The position numbers and the translations under genes are program-made. Under the pieces are notes generated by a model, which saw only the letters and a list, made by a program, of their open reading frames with translations, had not been told where the DNA came from and did no database searches. A stretch of DNA of 64,000 bases from Pyrenochaeta sp. MPI-SDFR-AT-0127 (lineage: Eukaryota > Ascomycota > Dothideomycetes > Pleosporales > Cucurbitariaceae): contig JAGTJM010000004.1 in NCBI GenBank assembly GCA_020747015.1, positions 1,178,001-1,242,000 on the forward strand, given 5' to 3'. Below are positions 34,570-45,974 of the stretch, piece by piece. Position 1 is the stretch's first letter, and every line of letters begins with the position of its first letter.

Positions 34570-36060
34570 TAGACTGTATGTGCTTATCAATACTTTCCAT
34601 CTGCTACTAATAGAATCAAGTAATCTTTTTTAGGCCTGAGAGAGTATTCTTTGTATCGGGAGAAGATATTCGATTCAGTTCAGTGACATTATTTTCCATT
34701 AGATCAAGTCTGCAAAACCGTAGCCTTAGGTTCCCCCACTATGGCATCCGTATTCCCAATCCGCTTGGAAATGGTTTCCTGTGTCATAAACCGATCTGTC
34801 AGCTTCGCCATTCATTTTGCCCAGAAATGTAGTAAAAGCCTGGTTGTTGGCATTGTCTTATATCATGTTCTCTCCAACCCCTTCATTACTATGGATATAC
34901 TTCATCGCCGCTACCCAAGCGGCCGCAGTCCCACCAAAGATTGTGGCTTCATCGTCGCATCTTGTGTTGCCATATCGTGACTAGATGGTTGCCGCTGCCT
35001 TCGATGGACGTGTCATGTTTTGTAGCGTGCTCGCAGATTTTGTCTGTCCGTCCCTGCTGTAGCCATAACAGTGGCTCTGCAGGTACCAAACAACGCGGAG
35101 GGACGGGTGATGGCCTGTAGAGAACGTCGCGGCCACGGGAAGATGTGCTCTGATGCAGTTATCATGGGTTTTTCAAGAATTGAGTTCTTGCTGTTTGTCG
35201 TGCTTTTGCCGCCTTGGACGAGTGGATAGGTCTAGTCTGTTTCTGTTATCACGTGATTACAGGAGCCATCGTGCTCAGATCTAGATCAGATAAGACAAAG
35301 CTCATACCAAGCATGGCAGGGGTGTGTGGAGTAAATGCTTCGCAGCATACTGGAAAGCGGTTGTCCATTGCTCTTTTTCTCCACGCACGGCAAAAGGCGC
35401 CATCCAGGAAAGGTTAGATCGCTTAAGGTGTTGTGCAAGTGAATATTACTAACATGTTCGGCAAGCGAGTGGATCAGCCTAGGGAGCCCATTCTGGCTAG
35501 TGAGGAAGATATAGGCTCTCTGTACACTAAGCATAGAGTTACTCAGAAGTTGTTACAACGTTGCTGCGAGAGGTACGTCGCATATTACTTGCAGGCTTTG
35601 GATTTCCTTACATTACAACGGAGGAGTTCCTTGAGGCCTACTTTCGCGCGCATACAACAGCTGTTACTGCGAAAAATATCCAGACCAATGTTCCTTCCAC
35701 CCTTTTTTCGTCCCCCTGTATGACAAGAGTCGGTGACCTCCAAGTTTACCGGCCAGTGTTGGGCCCGCACTTTGAGTCTCTGCATGCAGCTCGGCCTTGG
35801 CAAGTGTCATAGGGTAGCACGACGTAGTGGGGTGTGGCACGGGTAATCCCCATGTTTTGGCCAAAAAGCTCCCCCAAAAGGCGTAAAGCTTTCCCCTGCG
35901 TCTCAGCTCCCATCTCAACCTTGAATCCGTTTGTTTGGACTTCATCACTCTTGCACATGCTGTGTCGCTTTTGCTTCGCTGAAGCGCGGTCGCTTCATTT
36001 AGAGGGTACAATATAACCATCATTATCACATAGCCTATCGTGACTTAAATTCTCTTTGAA
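34570..36060. other. Spacer right of the inverted-repeat element
   Basis: No gene is supported. Overlapping short frames on both strands near 35400-36030 have no motif. The last part is the promoter of the amine oxidase. Confidence 0.5.
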
Positions 36061-37738
36061 ATGTCGCTACAAGAGGATAGTCCAGTTCCCCATGTGTGCG
36101 TGGTTGGGGCAGGGATGGCTGGCCTCAGCTGTGCAAGAATTCTCCTCAGCCATGGCTTCAAAATCGCGATAATTGAAGCGCGGGACAGGATCGGTGGTCG
36201 AGTAGGTGAAAGGATGCAGTCCCTATATTGGGAGCGTACACAGAAACTTACCTTCCGCGATAGATCTGGCAAAGCAATGCGTTCGGCTTCCCCCTCGATA
36301 TGTATGTCGTCCGTCTTTGTCCTCACTCCCTTCTAATCCGTCATTGGCCAGGGGACCGAATTGGATCTACACCTCGATTGGAGAAAACCAGCCCATCATG
36401 AAGTTGGCAAAGCAGACAAACACGCCAATTCATGTATGGAACGACGACATTCGGCTCTTCAACAGCGACGGAAATCCTGTCGAGCCAGCCAAGGCGCTGA
36501 GGCTCCAGGAGCTCATCTGGACCTTCTTTGAAGACTCGTTCACATACAGCGTCGAACACGGTTCGGAAATCCCCACATCAGCATCGCTGTACCAATACGT
36601 CCGGAAACGCATAGCCGAGTGTGCTGTCTCGGACGACGACCGCGAGTTGTTGGCCGGCCTCAGCCAGATGTGGGGAAACTACACCGGAGACGCCATCCAA
36701 AGGCAGAGCTTAAAGTACTGCTGGACCGAGATCGTTCGTGACGGAGGTGGGTAAACATAAGGGCATCCTGGGCCACATGGACTAACACCTTGATCGAGAC
36801 GAATATTTTGTCACAAGCGACTTTGCATCAATTCTCGCCAAGGCGGCAGAAGGTCTGCAGCAAATAGCTGACATTCAGCTCGGTACCAGAGCGACGCATT
36901 TCAGATCCCGAGTCAGACTAAATCAGGAGATGGCAGGGGTTGAGATTAGCACTAGTGATGGTGAACCCCAGCGCTTTGACGAAGTGGTCATTACATGCCC
37001 GCTCGGCTGGCTGAAGATCAACAAGCATGCTTTCGAGCCGCCTTTGGAATCCAGATTGTTGGAATCCATTGATGCCATTTCCGTTGGCCATCTTGAGAAG
37101 GTGTGTGCTATGGCAAGTCTTAGCTGCCGCGGACTAACAATGAGTAGGTGTACATTACGTTTCCCAAGGCCTTCTGGAGACTCGACGTCGGGCAGGACGG
37201 GAAATCCCTTGACCATATCATCTGGCTCTCTCCACAATACACACCTGATACCAATCCCTTTCACTGGCCTCTGGAGGCCTATGACCTAGCTGCATTCGGC
37301 GCCAAAACATCTCATCCCACCCTTCTCGTTTACACGTTTGGCGACCTATCCGCTCACATATCGTCCATCGTTCACTGCCACCCAGACAAAGAGACGCAAT
37401 ATGCTCACCTTGATCGGTTCTTTCAGCCGTATTATTGCCGTCTGCCGCACTTTGATGCCAAAGATGCGGACTGCAGGCCAAAGGGCTATTTGGCCAGTGC
37501 GTGGCGATACGATGAACTGGCCGGCTACGGCAGCTACTGCAACATGCAGGTGGACATTGATAGGGCCGACGAACATATCCGCCGGATCCAGCAGGGGATG
37601 CCAGAACGGGGCTTCTGGCTTGCAGGCGAGCATGCAGCGCCAATCGAGGAGAGAGGCACGGTTGGAGGTGCATGGATGTCAGGGAAGATGACAGCGGAGA
37701 AGATCCTGACCAAATATGGCAGAATTCAGGAGACATGA
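36061..37738 (+). CDS. Flavin-containing amine oxidase (polyamine oxidase-like)
   Basis: Five exons (36061-36201, 36264-36301, 36352-36746, 36799-37100, 37148-37738) join in frame to 488 residues. The N-terminus has the FAD dinucleotide-binding motif VVGAGMAGLSCARIL, the acidic end IIEARDRIGGR, and then GPNWIY, matching the amine oxidase fold. The C-terminal FAD motif is FWLAGEHAAP...GTVGGAWMSG. These enzymes oxidise polyamines or other amines and release H2O2. There is no signal peptide or PTS1 tripeptide (the end is QET), so it is probably cytosolic. The 38-nt second exon sits between two introns. Reading straight through it gives a misleading short frame, so automated prediction may truncate this gene. 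Confidence 0.88.
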
Positions 37739-37789
37739 TTTATTTCAGCACTCCACATAAGCATCATTACCAGAGAAGTCGCTGCCGCG

Positions 37790-38045
37790 GAATACTTACA
37801 TGTGGGGGTTTTTTTTTATAGTTCTGAGCTCTCTACGTATGGACCCTAGCCTCCCAGAATCAAACTCTCCCCGCTTCGTCTTATTCAGAAGCCTAAACGT
37901 CTTGGTGGCGAACAACTTCTCGTCAAGCGCCCTGATGACCTTGTAAACCACACTGAAGCCACCGTTGCAAAATTCCCTTTCATTTCTGTTCTTGGCAGCC
38001 CACACCCTACCAATGTACCGTTGTACCGGAGCGTAAATAGTTTTC
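37790..38045 (-). pseudogene. Protein kinase N-lobe fragment
   Basis: On the minus strand a single frame reads the glycine-rich loop NGGFSVVYKVIRALD. It continues as KLFATKTF (the position of the VAIK lysine) and ends RRELRTIKKNPHM. This is the start of a Ser/Thr protein kinase N-lobe. It stops at a run of nine thymines on the plus strand and a sequence resembling a splice donor (ATGTAAGT). The rest of the kinase would lie inside the convergent amine oxidase, where no such frame exists. Upstream, the frame is broken. I read it as a truncated gene relic, not a functional kinase. Confidence 0.55.
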
Positions 38046-38857
38046 CGTCAAGGCGCTCTAGGGACTTCCCTCCCGGCGCAGCCTCCATCCCCAGACTTTG
38101 TAGATTGTGCATAGTCGTTAAGCAGGTACTGCGGACCAACTACGGCCCTGTTTGGTGCAGGCCTATTCTGCCGACAAGCCCGCATCTTTGGGCGGTCGGC
38201 GAATCACATCCAGCACCACAATCTGCACAATGCAAACCTACCATAGGTTGCATCCGGAGTGCGATGCTCTCAAGGCGCCAAAGTTTTTGCTTCCCGATAG
38301 GCTCAAGGTTCAACTCACAGGTCCGAACTCTCCATTTTCATAACAGCCATTGGATGTACATGAGCTTTCGCCGCAGATATCTTCAACCTACCCACAGCAT
38401 CGTGTCGCATATCCAACCTACCGGGAACTGGTGCAGCTACTTGGCAGGCTGTTAGCTGCTAGCTAGCAGGTCAAATCCTTCATTTTTATATGAGAGAAGC
38501 ACGATTTCGTGCATCCCCTCAATCATGACCTTGACCCTCAGGTAATTCTCATCAATTGACTGGTGCTACATTAACCAGAACGCTTTGCACAATTGCCATC
38601 GTGTTGCCTGAAGTAGACCCAACTGTCTGACAGAACGCCTTTTAGTATCATGGTAGAACATCGGGATCGGACTGTCAGACCTAGAAGGACCGGGCTGCTG
38701 AAGTCATTCAGACCCAGACTCAGACCCAGACCGACGGACCGGGAGCCTCAAAGATGACCACGACCCATGTTCGCAGCCTCACTATCGCAGACATGCTGAC
38801 CCTTGACTCTTCAAAGAAATTTGCTGGCCATACTATACTACTTGCAGACTACATGGT
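38046..38857. other. Spacer next to kinase relic
   Basis: No intact gene is seen. It may contain decayed upstream exons of the kinase fragment, but no frame is convincing. Confidence 0.45.
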
Positions 38858-40084
38858 TCATTTCTCATCCTCCTCATTGTCGTCAGCATCAGCAGTTTCC
38901 TTTGGTCCCAGTTCATCCCGCAAACGATCGACTTCGTCCATGATGGTCCTAACCACCTCTACATGGCGATTCCTCTCAGCCAGTTTCAGAGGCGTTTCCC
39001 CGTCTACAGTCCTAGCATCGATCTCAGCCCCCGCGTAGATGAGTTCCTTTGCGATGTCGTCAAATCCCCCGTAGGCTGCCATATGTAGGGCTGTCCACCG
39101 CCACTTGTCGGACGCGTTTAAATTCGCTCCTCGTCGGATCAGATTTCGCACTTGGTCTAGATTTCCTTCATCAGCCGCCTCAATGAGCCGTTCATCCGAG
39201 ACAATGCGGAGGGCCCGGAGACCTAGAGCGACAAGAGGCGAGTACTTCCTGGTTTCCACGTGCTCCTTCTTTCTGCGCTCTTCAATGTCCAGGGCTCGGT
39301 TCGCCACCCGTTCTTCGAATGTTTTGTTCACATGTGTCGTCATGCGGGTGACTTCCGGGTCTTCGTCAGGTATTTCCATGTCATTGGCTGGATCGAGCAT
39401 GCCGCCTGCTTTGGCGCGACACAAAACCGCCCGGATGAAGTCTTTATGTTCTCTGAGAACTGCGGGAGTTATGTCCAGCTCTTGGAGCTCTCCCTTGAAT
39501 TGTGCCCAGTTTTGCTTCTTGTCGATCTCATCGCCTGAGACGAGGTTCAGGACGGAATCCTCGTGGAGACCTTCGCGAACTTCTTTCAAGTACTTAAGTA
39601 CGGTCTTCTCGAGGGAGCTGTGGGAGTATCTGCCGGTACAGCCAATCAGTGCGCAGAAACTCTCCCCAGAGGCACATACTTACAACGTCAACTTAGTTTC
39701 GATACTCCGTAACGAAGTTGTGGTGCCAATGATCTCCATGTGGGCGTCGCCAGCGTTCTCCAACCCGTAATGCAAGGCCGTAAACCTCTTCTGTGTGTGA
39801 AATGACATCTTATTGTAACTCTGCAGGTCGTGCTCAAGACGTTGAAGTGCGGTGTGCGCGATGTTGAGTCGCTCCTTAAGGGTATCGGCCTGCGTGTGGC
39901 TCAAGCCTGTCGCGTCGCGCATGAGATCGTCCCTAATATCTCGCAGAACCATGTAAAGGTTGGACACATCGTTCGCCATTTTCCGGAAGTCTTCGGAAGA
40001 TGTCTTGCACGCCTGATAGACACCCAAAGCTAGCTCAGCCACCAGGCCAGAGTCAGTGGCTATGGAATTGAAGCCGGAACTCAT
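38858..40084 (-). CDS. HeLo-like/ankyrin-repeat protein
   Basis: Two exons (40084-39684 and 39629-38858) join in frame across a 54-bp intron to 390 residues. The first 150 residues are all-helical: GLVAELALGVYQACKTSSED, then VLRDIRDDL and ALQRLEHDLQSYNKMS. They resemble the N-terminal domain of fungal STAND/NLR and ankyrin proteins (HeLo-like). Residues about 270-360 form three ankyrin repeats, including RRGANLNASDKWRWTALHMA. An acidic tail ends the protein. HeLo-like domains often act as membrane-targeting death effectors. No NACHT or NB-ARC is present, so this is a stand-alone effector/ankyrin architecture. It is divergent from the ankyrin-CorA gene 960 bp away. The domain name is my pattern recognition, not a search result. 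Confidence 0.75.
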
Positions 40085-41047
40085 CTTGGCAAGACAAGGG
40101 GAACGTATCACTTCCGCATTGGTCTCGCAAATTGCAATAAAAACACAGGAGAGCAGAGCAGCTGGAATGGAGACCGCAAGGGTTGGAGATAAACATATAG
40201 GACGCCGCCCTTGTGCGGTGTTGAGTGGCAAGCCTGGTTACAAGACGCCAACCGGCTAACGTACTTCGTCTGACCGTCAGGTTGCCAGTTTCACATGCTC
40301 TACGCTACATCTCTCAAAATCAAGGGGGGCAGCGCAGGCGTGCAAGCAATAGGGAACGATTGAGAGTGGAGGAGTCACGATCGAGAAATGTGGTGTATGG
40401 TGCACCTGGTTCCACTGAGGAGATGATTGGCCCTTGGGCATGCTAAACTTCGGTGGTGCTAAATCAAACCTCAGCCGTACACTGACGCGTCCTTTCTGGG
40501 TATATAGAGTTTATGCTCTTCCAGCTGATGCTCAGCTTAACGTCATTACTCCGTCATGCTAATAAAAAGCTATTCGCGATTTGCTTGTGGATTATCACAT
40601 GCTTGGCGCCCCAGCCGTGGCGAGATCGCGATCCCCAGTGATTATCTCCCAGCTTACGGTCTAGGAAAACGAGGGTGGCAATGAACCTGAAGATTGTGCT
40701 CCTACGAGCGATGCATTTACAAGGCATTGTCACTTCTAAGCACCTTTTCACATGCTTATGGAAGTCCGCAGTCGTACTTGTAACGATGCCATTGGGCATC
40801 GTTCCATCGCATATACATATGCGGCGTTTCCACCCTCTCAGTCTTCGGCAAGCCCAAAGAAGAGCCAAGTTGTAAATTCTCACCTCGCTCACTGCCTTAC
40901 ATACGGGCCCATATCCTTGACACTTGTCCACATATCACTCTCCAAGATTGAAAGCATCTGAACCTGGCTTCCTGCCCTCATGGCAACCTTCAGGAAAGGG
41001 ACACTACATAAACAGACAGAGGTGAAAGGTCACTAAGCCTTCGCAGG
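40085..41047. promoter_or_regulatory. Divergent promoter of the two ankyrin genes
   Basis: A 963-bp gene-free stretch lies between two ankyrin-repeat genes transcribed in opposite directions. It could allow co-regulation. No specific binding site is claimed. Confidence 0.45.
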
Positions 41048-44000
41048 ATGGCGATACCGATAAATAGACCCGAAGAACTTGTTCAACAGATGAAACAAGC
41101 CATACTCAGTGGAAATAAAGACAGCTTGAGACGCAATCTTGACAGATTTATGCGTATTGGGGACGAAGATCAACTCTGGGCGCTGAATGGACGAATCCTG
41201 CTGCACATAGCTGCTGAGGAGGGCCAATCAACAGCTGTTCAAGTCCTTCTGGAAGCTAGAGCAGACCCGAACGCTAGAAACAGTTCCGGCAAGACAATTC
41301 TACATATCGCGGCGGCTTCGAAGAGTGAAAACGCGTCCGAGATTATATCGAGCACAATCCAACATGGAGGTGACGTCAACGCAAGGGATTTGGGTCACTA
41401 CACACCGTTACACTACTCAGTTCAAAATTTGGCAGCAGATAGTGTGTCGGAACTTATTGAGGGCGGCGCAGATGTGAACTCAAGGGTTCCAGAGGTGGGC
41501 ACACCCCTGCACTTTGCAGTCCTCGCTCAAGGCCCGTCCAGGAACGCCATCATTACCCGGCTCCTTAGCGCAGGGGCAGACGTCAACGCTAGAAACGATG
41601 GCGGCATGACTCCTCTCCATTACCTTGGAAGAGACGACAAACCTGTGGCCAGAGATCTACTTGAGGCTGGAGGAGATCCAAATGCTAGGGACCGTGACGG
41701 CAAGACCCCTCTCCATTATGCCGTTGGCAGGGGATACCGCGATCTCGTCGACCTTCTCCTAGAATTTAGAGCTGACCCCGGAGCGGCAGACGACTCAGGC
41801 GTTACTCCAGAGCTAACTGCAGCACTCTTTGAGGAGTTCCACAGCATAGACCAATTATTTCAAGCACCTAGAGTCACCAAGAAGCGAGCCACCGGCCCGC
41901 TTCTGAGCCCACAGACTCGGCCATCACCACCAGACGGACAACGGAAAGAGGTCTGTGAAAATTTTCATGGTGTGATACGATATTTTGGAGCCACAAGCGA
42001 GTACAGCGCTCGTGCGGTTCCTGTATTCGACATGTTGTACGGTGACGAGCTTTCAAAGCACATCAGCGGCGTCAATGGGGATTTTCGGTGGTTTCACCTA
42101 CCTGCCACGAATGTATGTCATCCTACCGTTCTATTCTATGGCTGGGACTAACAGGCGCCCAGATATTATGGGTTAAAGTGAGACCATCATTTTGCAAGTT
42201 GTATAGAGATCTGATATGCTTGTAGCATCTCGTCGAGACAATCTGCAGTGTCGATGGTCAGCAACCCGAAGAAAGCAGAAATGAGGGCAACTTCGGACAG
42301 GAAACTACCAGAGAGAAGAAAACTACAGGAAACTGTTCCGAGATCCAGGAATTCATCTGGCAGACTTTCAACGAGACTGGGCAAATCTGCCGTTTCAGAC
42401 GAGCCGGATTCGCAGTGAGCTGCACCCACCTAACTGCTAGGATACGAGCATACTATGACCATTTTATGTAGAGTTCGACTTGCTCTCGAGATACTAGTGG
42501 CTGTAGTTCAACGCAAAACATCTCTGAGATGGCATCAATGACCGTAAGTGAAGTAAGAAGACTGTCGTCTTGGACACTCCCTAATTAAATATAGCTGCCT
42601 GTGGTTGATGTCGACTATGACGAGAAAACTCGAAAGCGATTGGAAGAAAAATCGACAGTCAACTGCTATGATGATGTCGGATCCGGTGAAGACCCCACCA
42701 CGGCTTTGCAAGAACAACACACCCGAACGATGATCGCTCTGAGGGACGCCTACGGCGGTCCAGGCTCTCCGCTACACAGCCCCCGTAGTCTATATGCATC
42801 AAGCTATGACTTCCTAGAAGACCGAGATCTAGAGAACCGCAATAGTAGACAAGTACTTACACGTTATCTCAGGGGCAAACAAGAGAAACCTCCCCGGCCG
42901 AACTCTGTTACTGCCGTGGCTGTAGGGCCTGAAAGGCGGAAATATCGTTCGGCCGCTTCACATACCACAATGGACCAGAGGCAGCCAGCACTTCAGGGCC
43001 GGGGTTTGTCGCGAAGGAATCACTTCAGCGTCAGCACAGGCCCGGCGTCCCAAGCAGCTGCAGAGAAATCTCATACAGGGGATGAGATGATCCGCGTCCA
43101 AATGCTGCAGGTTCCACAACTTTGGCTATGGAAGATTGATAAAAGTACAGTCCCAAGGCCTCAACAAAGCTCTTACTTGCATTGTCACTGACAAGCGTTC
43201 AAGGCACAATCATCACCGCTTTCCCGGAGCGATGGGACATATTGCAAAGTCGAACTATGCTTAGTGCAATCCAGTCAAAGCTTCAAAGAACCGGAACGAT
43301 AGATGATGTCGTCAAATCCATCGCAGAAACCTGCCTCAACTTCATCATCGAAGACCAATTCTACGTCCGGGAAGGGCTAGGCATGACGACCATCGATGTG
43401 TTTGCGGAGTCCATTGCATCTGTGGTAAGTATCTACACAGCAGCGTTGCCCGTAATCCCAGGTCTGTGTCCCATGCTCTTGCTGAGATAGCCGTCGCCAG
43501 GCCAACAAAGCCATGCAGCGCTACGCGGCACTCGAGGCGTCAATCGGATCGTCGTCCCAAAAAATAAAGGGAGAAGTTCTCACAGGAATATGTCTGCTTA
43601 CGGAGATAGATGACATCCTTGACCAGATTGTCATGATCAAGAAAGTTATGAATGATCAAGAGCTCGTCATGAAGAAGATCTTGTGTTGGAGACGTCAAAC
43701 AAGTAAGGACGGAGCTGGCGATGCTGCACAAGGCATCGGTTTTGTTCATCAACCTCTGGAGCAATTCACCCTACTCGAAGTGAACGCGAAAAGAGTGCGG
43801 CATAGAGTACGTCGAATCCTGCCCAAAATATAATCGGCAACAGTGTCATTGACTAACTCATAAACCAGATTACCACTCTTCTCGATATATGGCAAAGGGA
43901 AGCCACCATTGACGAATCTGTAGAGAACTCCAGACAGTCACGGGTTATATTGGTCTTCACAATTGTCACCGTTGTGTTTGTACGTGCGGTTCCCGTCGAT

Positions 44001-44443
44001 CCGTGGTGGTACGCCCATGGATCCTGACATGCAAGGCAGGTTCCTCTCTCCTTCAGTCAACAGCTCTTGGCCCTTCCGATCCGAGAATTCGACAAGGATT
44101 ACCCTGCCATGTGGGTGACAAAAGTAGCTGGTATGTCGAGCCTCATTGTTTTGAACACTGGCCATACTGATCGTCGACTCCGACGCCACCAGTCTTCACC
44201 ATACTGTGTACTCTGCTGTTCACAGCGGCTGTCTTTTGGCTGTACTTTTTCTCCCGGAAATTATGGGTTTGGAAAGGTCAGCATCCACTAGATCCAGGCT
44301 TAGTTTCCCATAAATGCAATAGTGAGAAGGCACAAGCGGTTCCACAGAAAGAGGGAAGTCAACTTAAACGACTTTGGCGCAATTATTTAAGACGCAGAGG
44401 CGGGGAGGAGAAGAAGCAATTGAGAGGGACGCATGAGCCTTAG
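41048..44443 (+). CDS. Ankyrin-repeat CorA-like membrane protein
   Basis: Ten exons join in frame: 41048-42112, 42163-42177, 42226-42414, 42472-42543, 42595-43144, 43204-43424, 43501-43806, 43869-43979, 44040-44130 and 44193-44443, giving 956 residues. Residues about 45-265 are seven ankyrin repeats (for example DGKTPLHYAVGRGYRDLVDL). The middle has the family marks HLPATN, LPVVDVDYDEKTRKR, QLWLWKIDKSTIITAFPERW, and a helical CorA-like arm. The C-terminus has two membrane helices: VILVFTIVTVVF leading to VPLSFSQQLLALP, and FTILCTLLFTAAVFWLY. No Gly-Met-Asn motif is seen. The second exon is only 15 nt. Ankyrin-CorA proteins are common in Pezizomycotina but unstudied. Ion conduction, or membrane-linked sensing through the ankyrins, is inferred. 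Confidence 0.8.
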
Positions 44444-44640
44444 GGACATATGTTTATTGGTCAATCACTTTTTTAGTGCAGGCAGAATTCTGCCAAAACC
44501 TCCGAAGTACCAAAAGCTCTCATTGATCTTACCTTGGTAGCTGACGCACAACGTGATTAAGGTCTCCATCAGGTAGTTATCCACCGATAGTCTCTCAACC
44601 GTTGACGATTAGGACCTTCATGGTCCGATCCGAGTCATCT
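44444..44640. other. 3' flank of ankyrin-CorA gene
   Basis: Short non-coding flank that leads into the decayed patatin gene on the other strand. Confidence 0.5.
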
Positions 44641-44649
44641 TTTAGCTCA

Positions 44650-45145
44650 GAGAGCAATTCAAGACGCCGAACCCGAAGCCTCAGTCCTGTCTGAACACAT
44701 CCTATGACGCGACGTAACGTCCGGTCGCCGCGGTAATCTCGCGCCGCTTCCTGGAATTTTCCAGGCCAGCATCCTCGAGACCGCGGACGGAATTGAAGCG
44801 ATAGTAGCGGCCTTGGTCATCAAGCTGGATTTGTTGTAACGGTACTGCTCCGCCGTCGTCTCTGTTTCTGTCGCGAGCTTCTTCACGGTGAGCTCGATGC
44901 CTAGGATGTCATCACGCACGGGCATCAAGGCGGGCACGCCTCTCGCGGTCGACGCCAGGCACCGAAGACTGCCCTGCAGCTGGTAAGCCTAGACATCCTG
45001 ATCCTGGTTCCACAGTGTGTATGCGGGGTTGTTCGCTCCCAGGGCACCGTCAACGAACTGCTCTTGAAAGGCAGACGTAGCCCGACAGGCTTGCCATATC
45101 TTGGAGTTATATAAGTGAGCCAGTCCACGGGAACAAGCTTGAAAT
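44650..45145 (-). pseudogene. Patatin-like phospholipase relic
   Basis: Read on the minus strand, one frame gives LAHLYNSKIWQACRATSA, then FVDGALGANNP with the patatin catalytic Asp-Gly pair. A TAG follows where Trp is expected after NQDQDV. The same frame then continues SLRCLASTARGVPALMPVRD and KKLATETETTAEQY, which match the C-terminal half of fungal patatin domains. The family's GXSXG nucleophile part should lie to the right, but that side is an AT-rich block with no coding capacity. The TAG in place of TGG fits C-to-T type decay. In fungi such patatin domains often sit at the N-terminus of NB-ARC/TPR receptors. Only this fragment survives here. Confidence 0.75.
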
Positions 45146-45540
45146 ACTGGCTATTTTTAATCCCTAAAATAGAGAACTAATCTATTACTTTTACTATTTA
45201 TAAGAATATTAAGTAAAATATACTAAGTAATAAGAGCTTATTATAGTAATCTATATATATAAAGAAATATATTATACTTAGTATAATTAGCTTAATTAGT
45301 AGTACTAAGTAGGCTAAGTAACTAATTATATTACGTGACTAGGCTCGCTTACTTATAGATCTAAAGACTTAAATAGCGTATGTAGGCTAGCGGGGATATT
45401 ATAAGATAGGGTTATAATAACTACTCTCTAGCAGAATTTAAAAGAGGTATTAAGTGCTTCTTTTTAATATATCTTAGCTATAATAAAGTAGGATTAAGTG
45501 TAGATTAGGATTAAATAAGAGGTAAAGGTTAGGAAATTGG
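45146..45540. repeat. AT-rich block, RIP-like
   Basis: About 400 bp are strongly A/T-rich, full of TA dinucleotides and stop codons on both strands. It starts abruptly where the patatin relic ends. Such a block is typical of repeat-induced point mutation in ascomycetes. It may be the mutated 5' part of the patatin gene or an inserted repeat. Confidence 0.65.
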
Positions 45541-45974
45541 CGTTTGGGAAGCGCGCTTCACCGCCATACCTTACTTAGAAGCCTTACCCCCACACTCTAA
45601 GCTATTCTAGCGATAGCCTTATAGCCCCTCCCCTCTTTTCAGCCGCACCAGGACAGCATTTATCGTATTGTTCCCCAAATACTTCGCCTCTTCTTCCCTT
45701 TTCTCTATGCATTTCTCTCTCACTCACTGAGTAACATGATGCAGTAGGTTGATCACCAGCTATTGCGGCCCTTCAACAGAACGCTGGCTGCCAGAATCTT
45801 TCGCCCATCGCTCTATCTCCAGAACAACGTTTTCGCAATTCAGTCCTTTGAGTACTTTTCCGAGTTTCCGCTAACCCTGAATAACTTGGTCGAAAAGTTC
45901 GAGTTAGCAACAGTGGGGAGATATTCTTAGGTACACAAACTGGGTTATCCGAAGAGTTCACATAATCTGAACTC
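45541..45974. other. Promoter region of HET gene
   Basis: Composition returns to normal here, with a C/T-rich stretch at 45600-45720 of the kind found before fungal start sites. No gene is seen. Confidence 0.5.
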
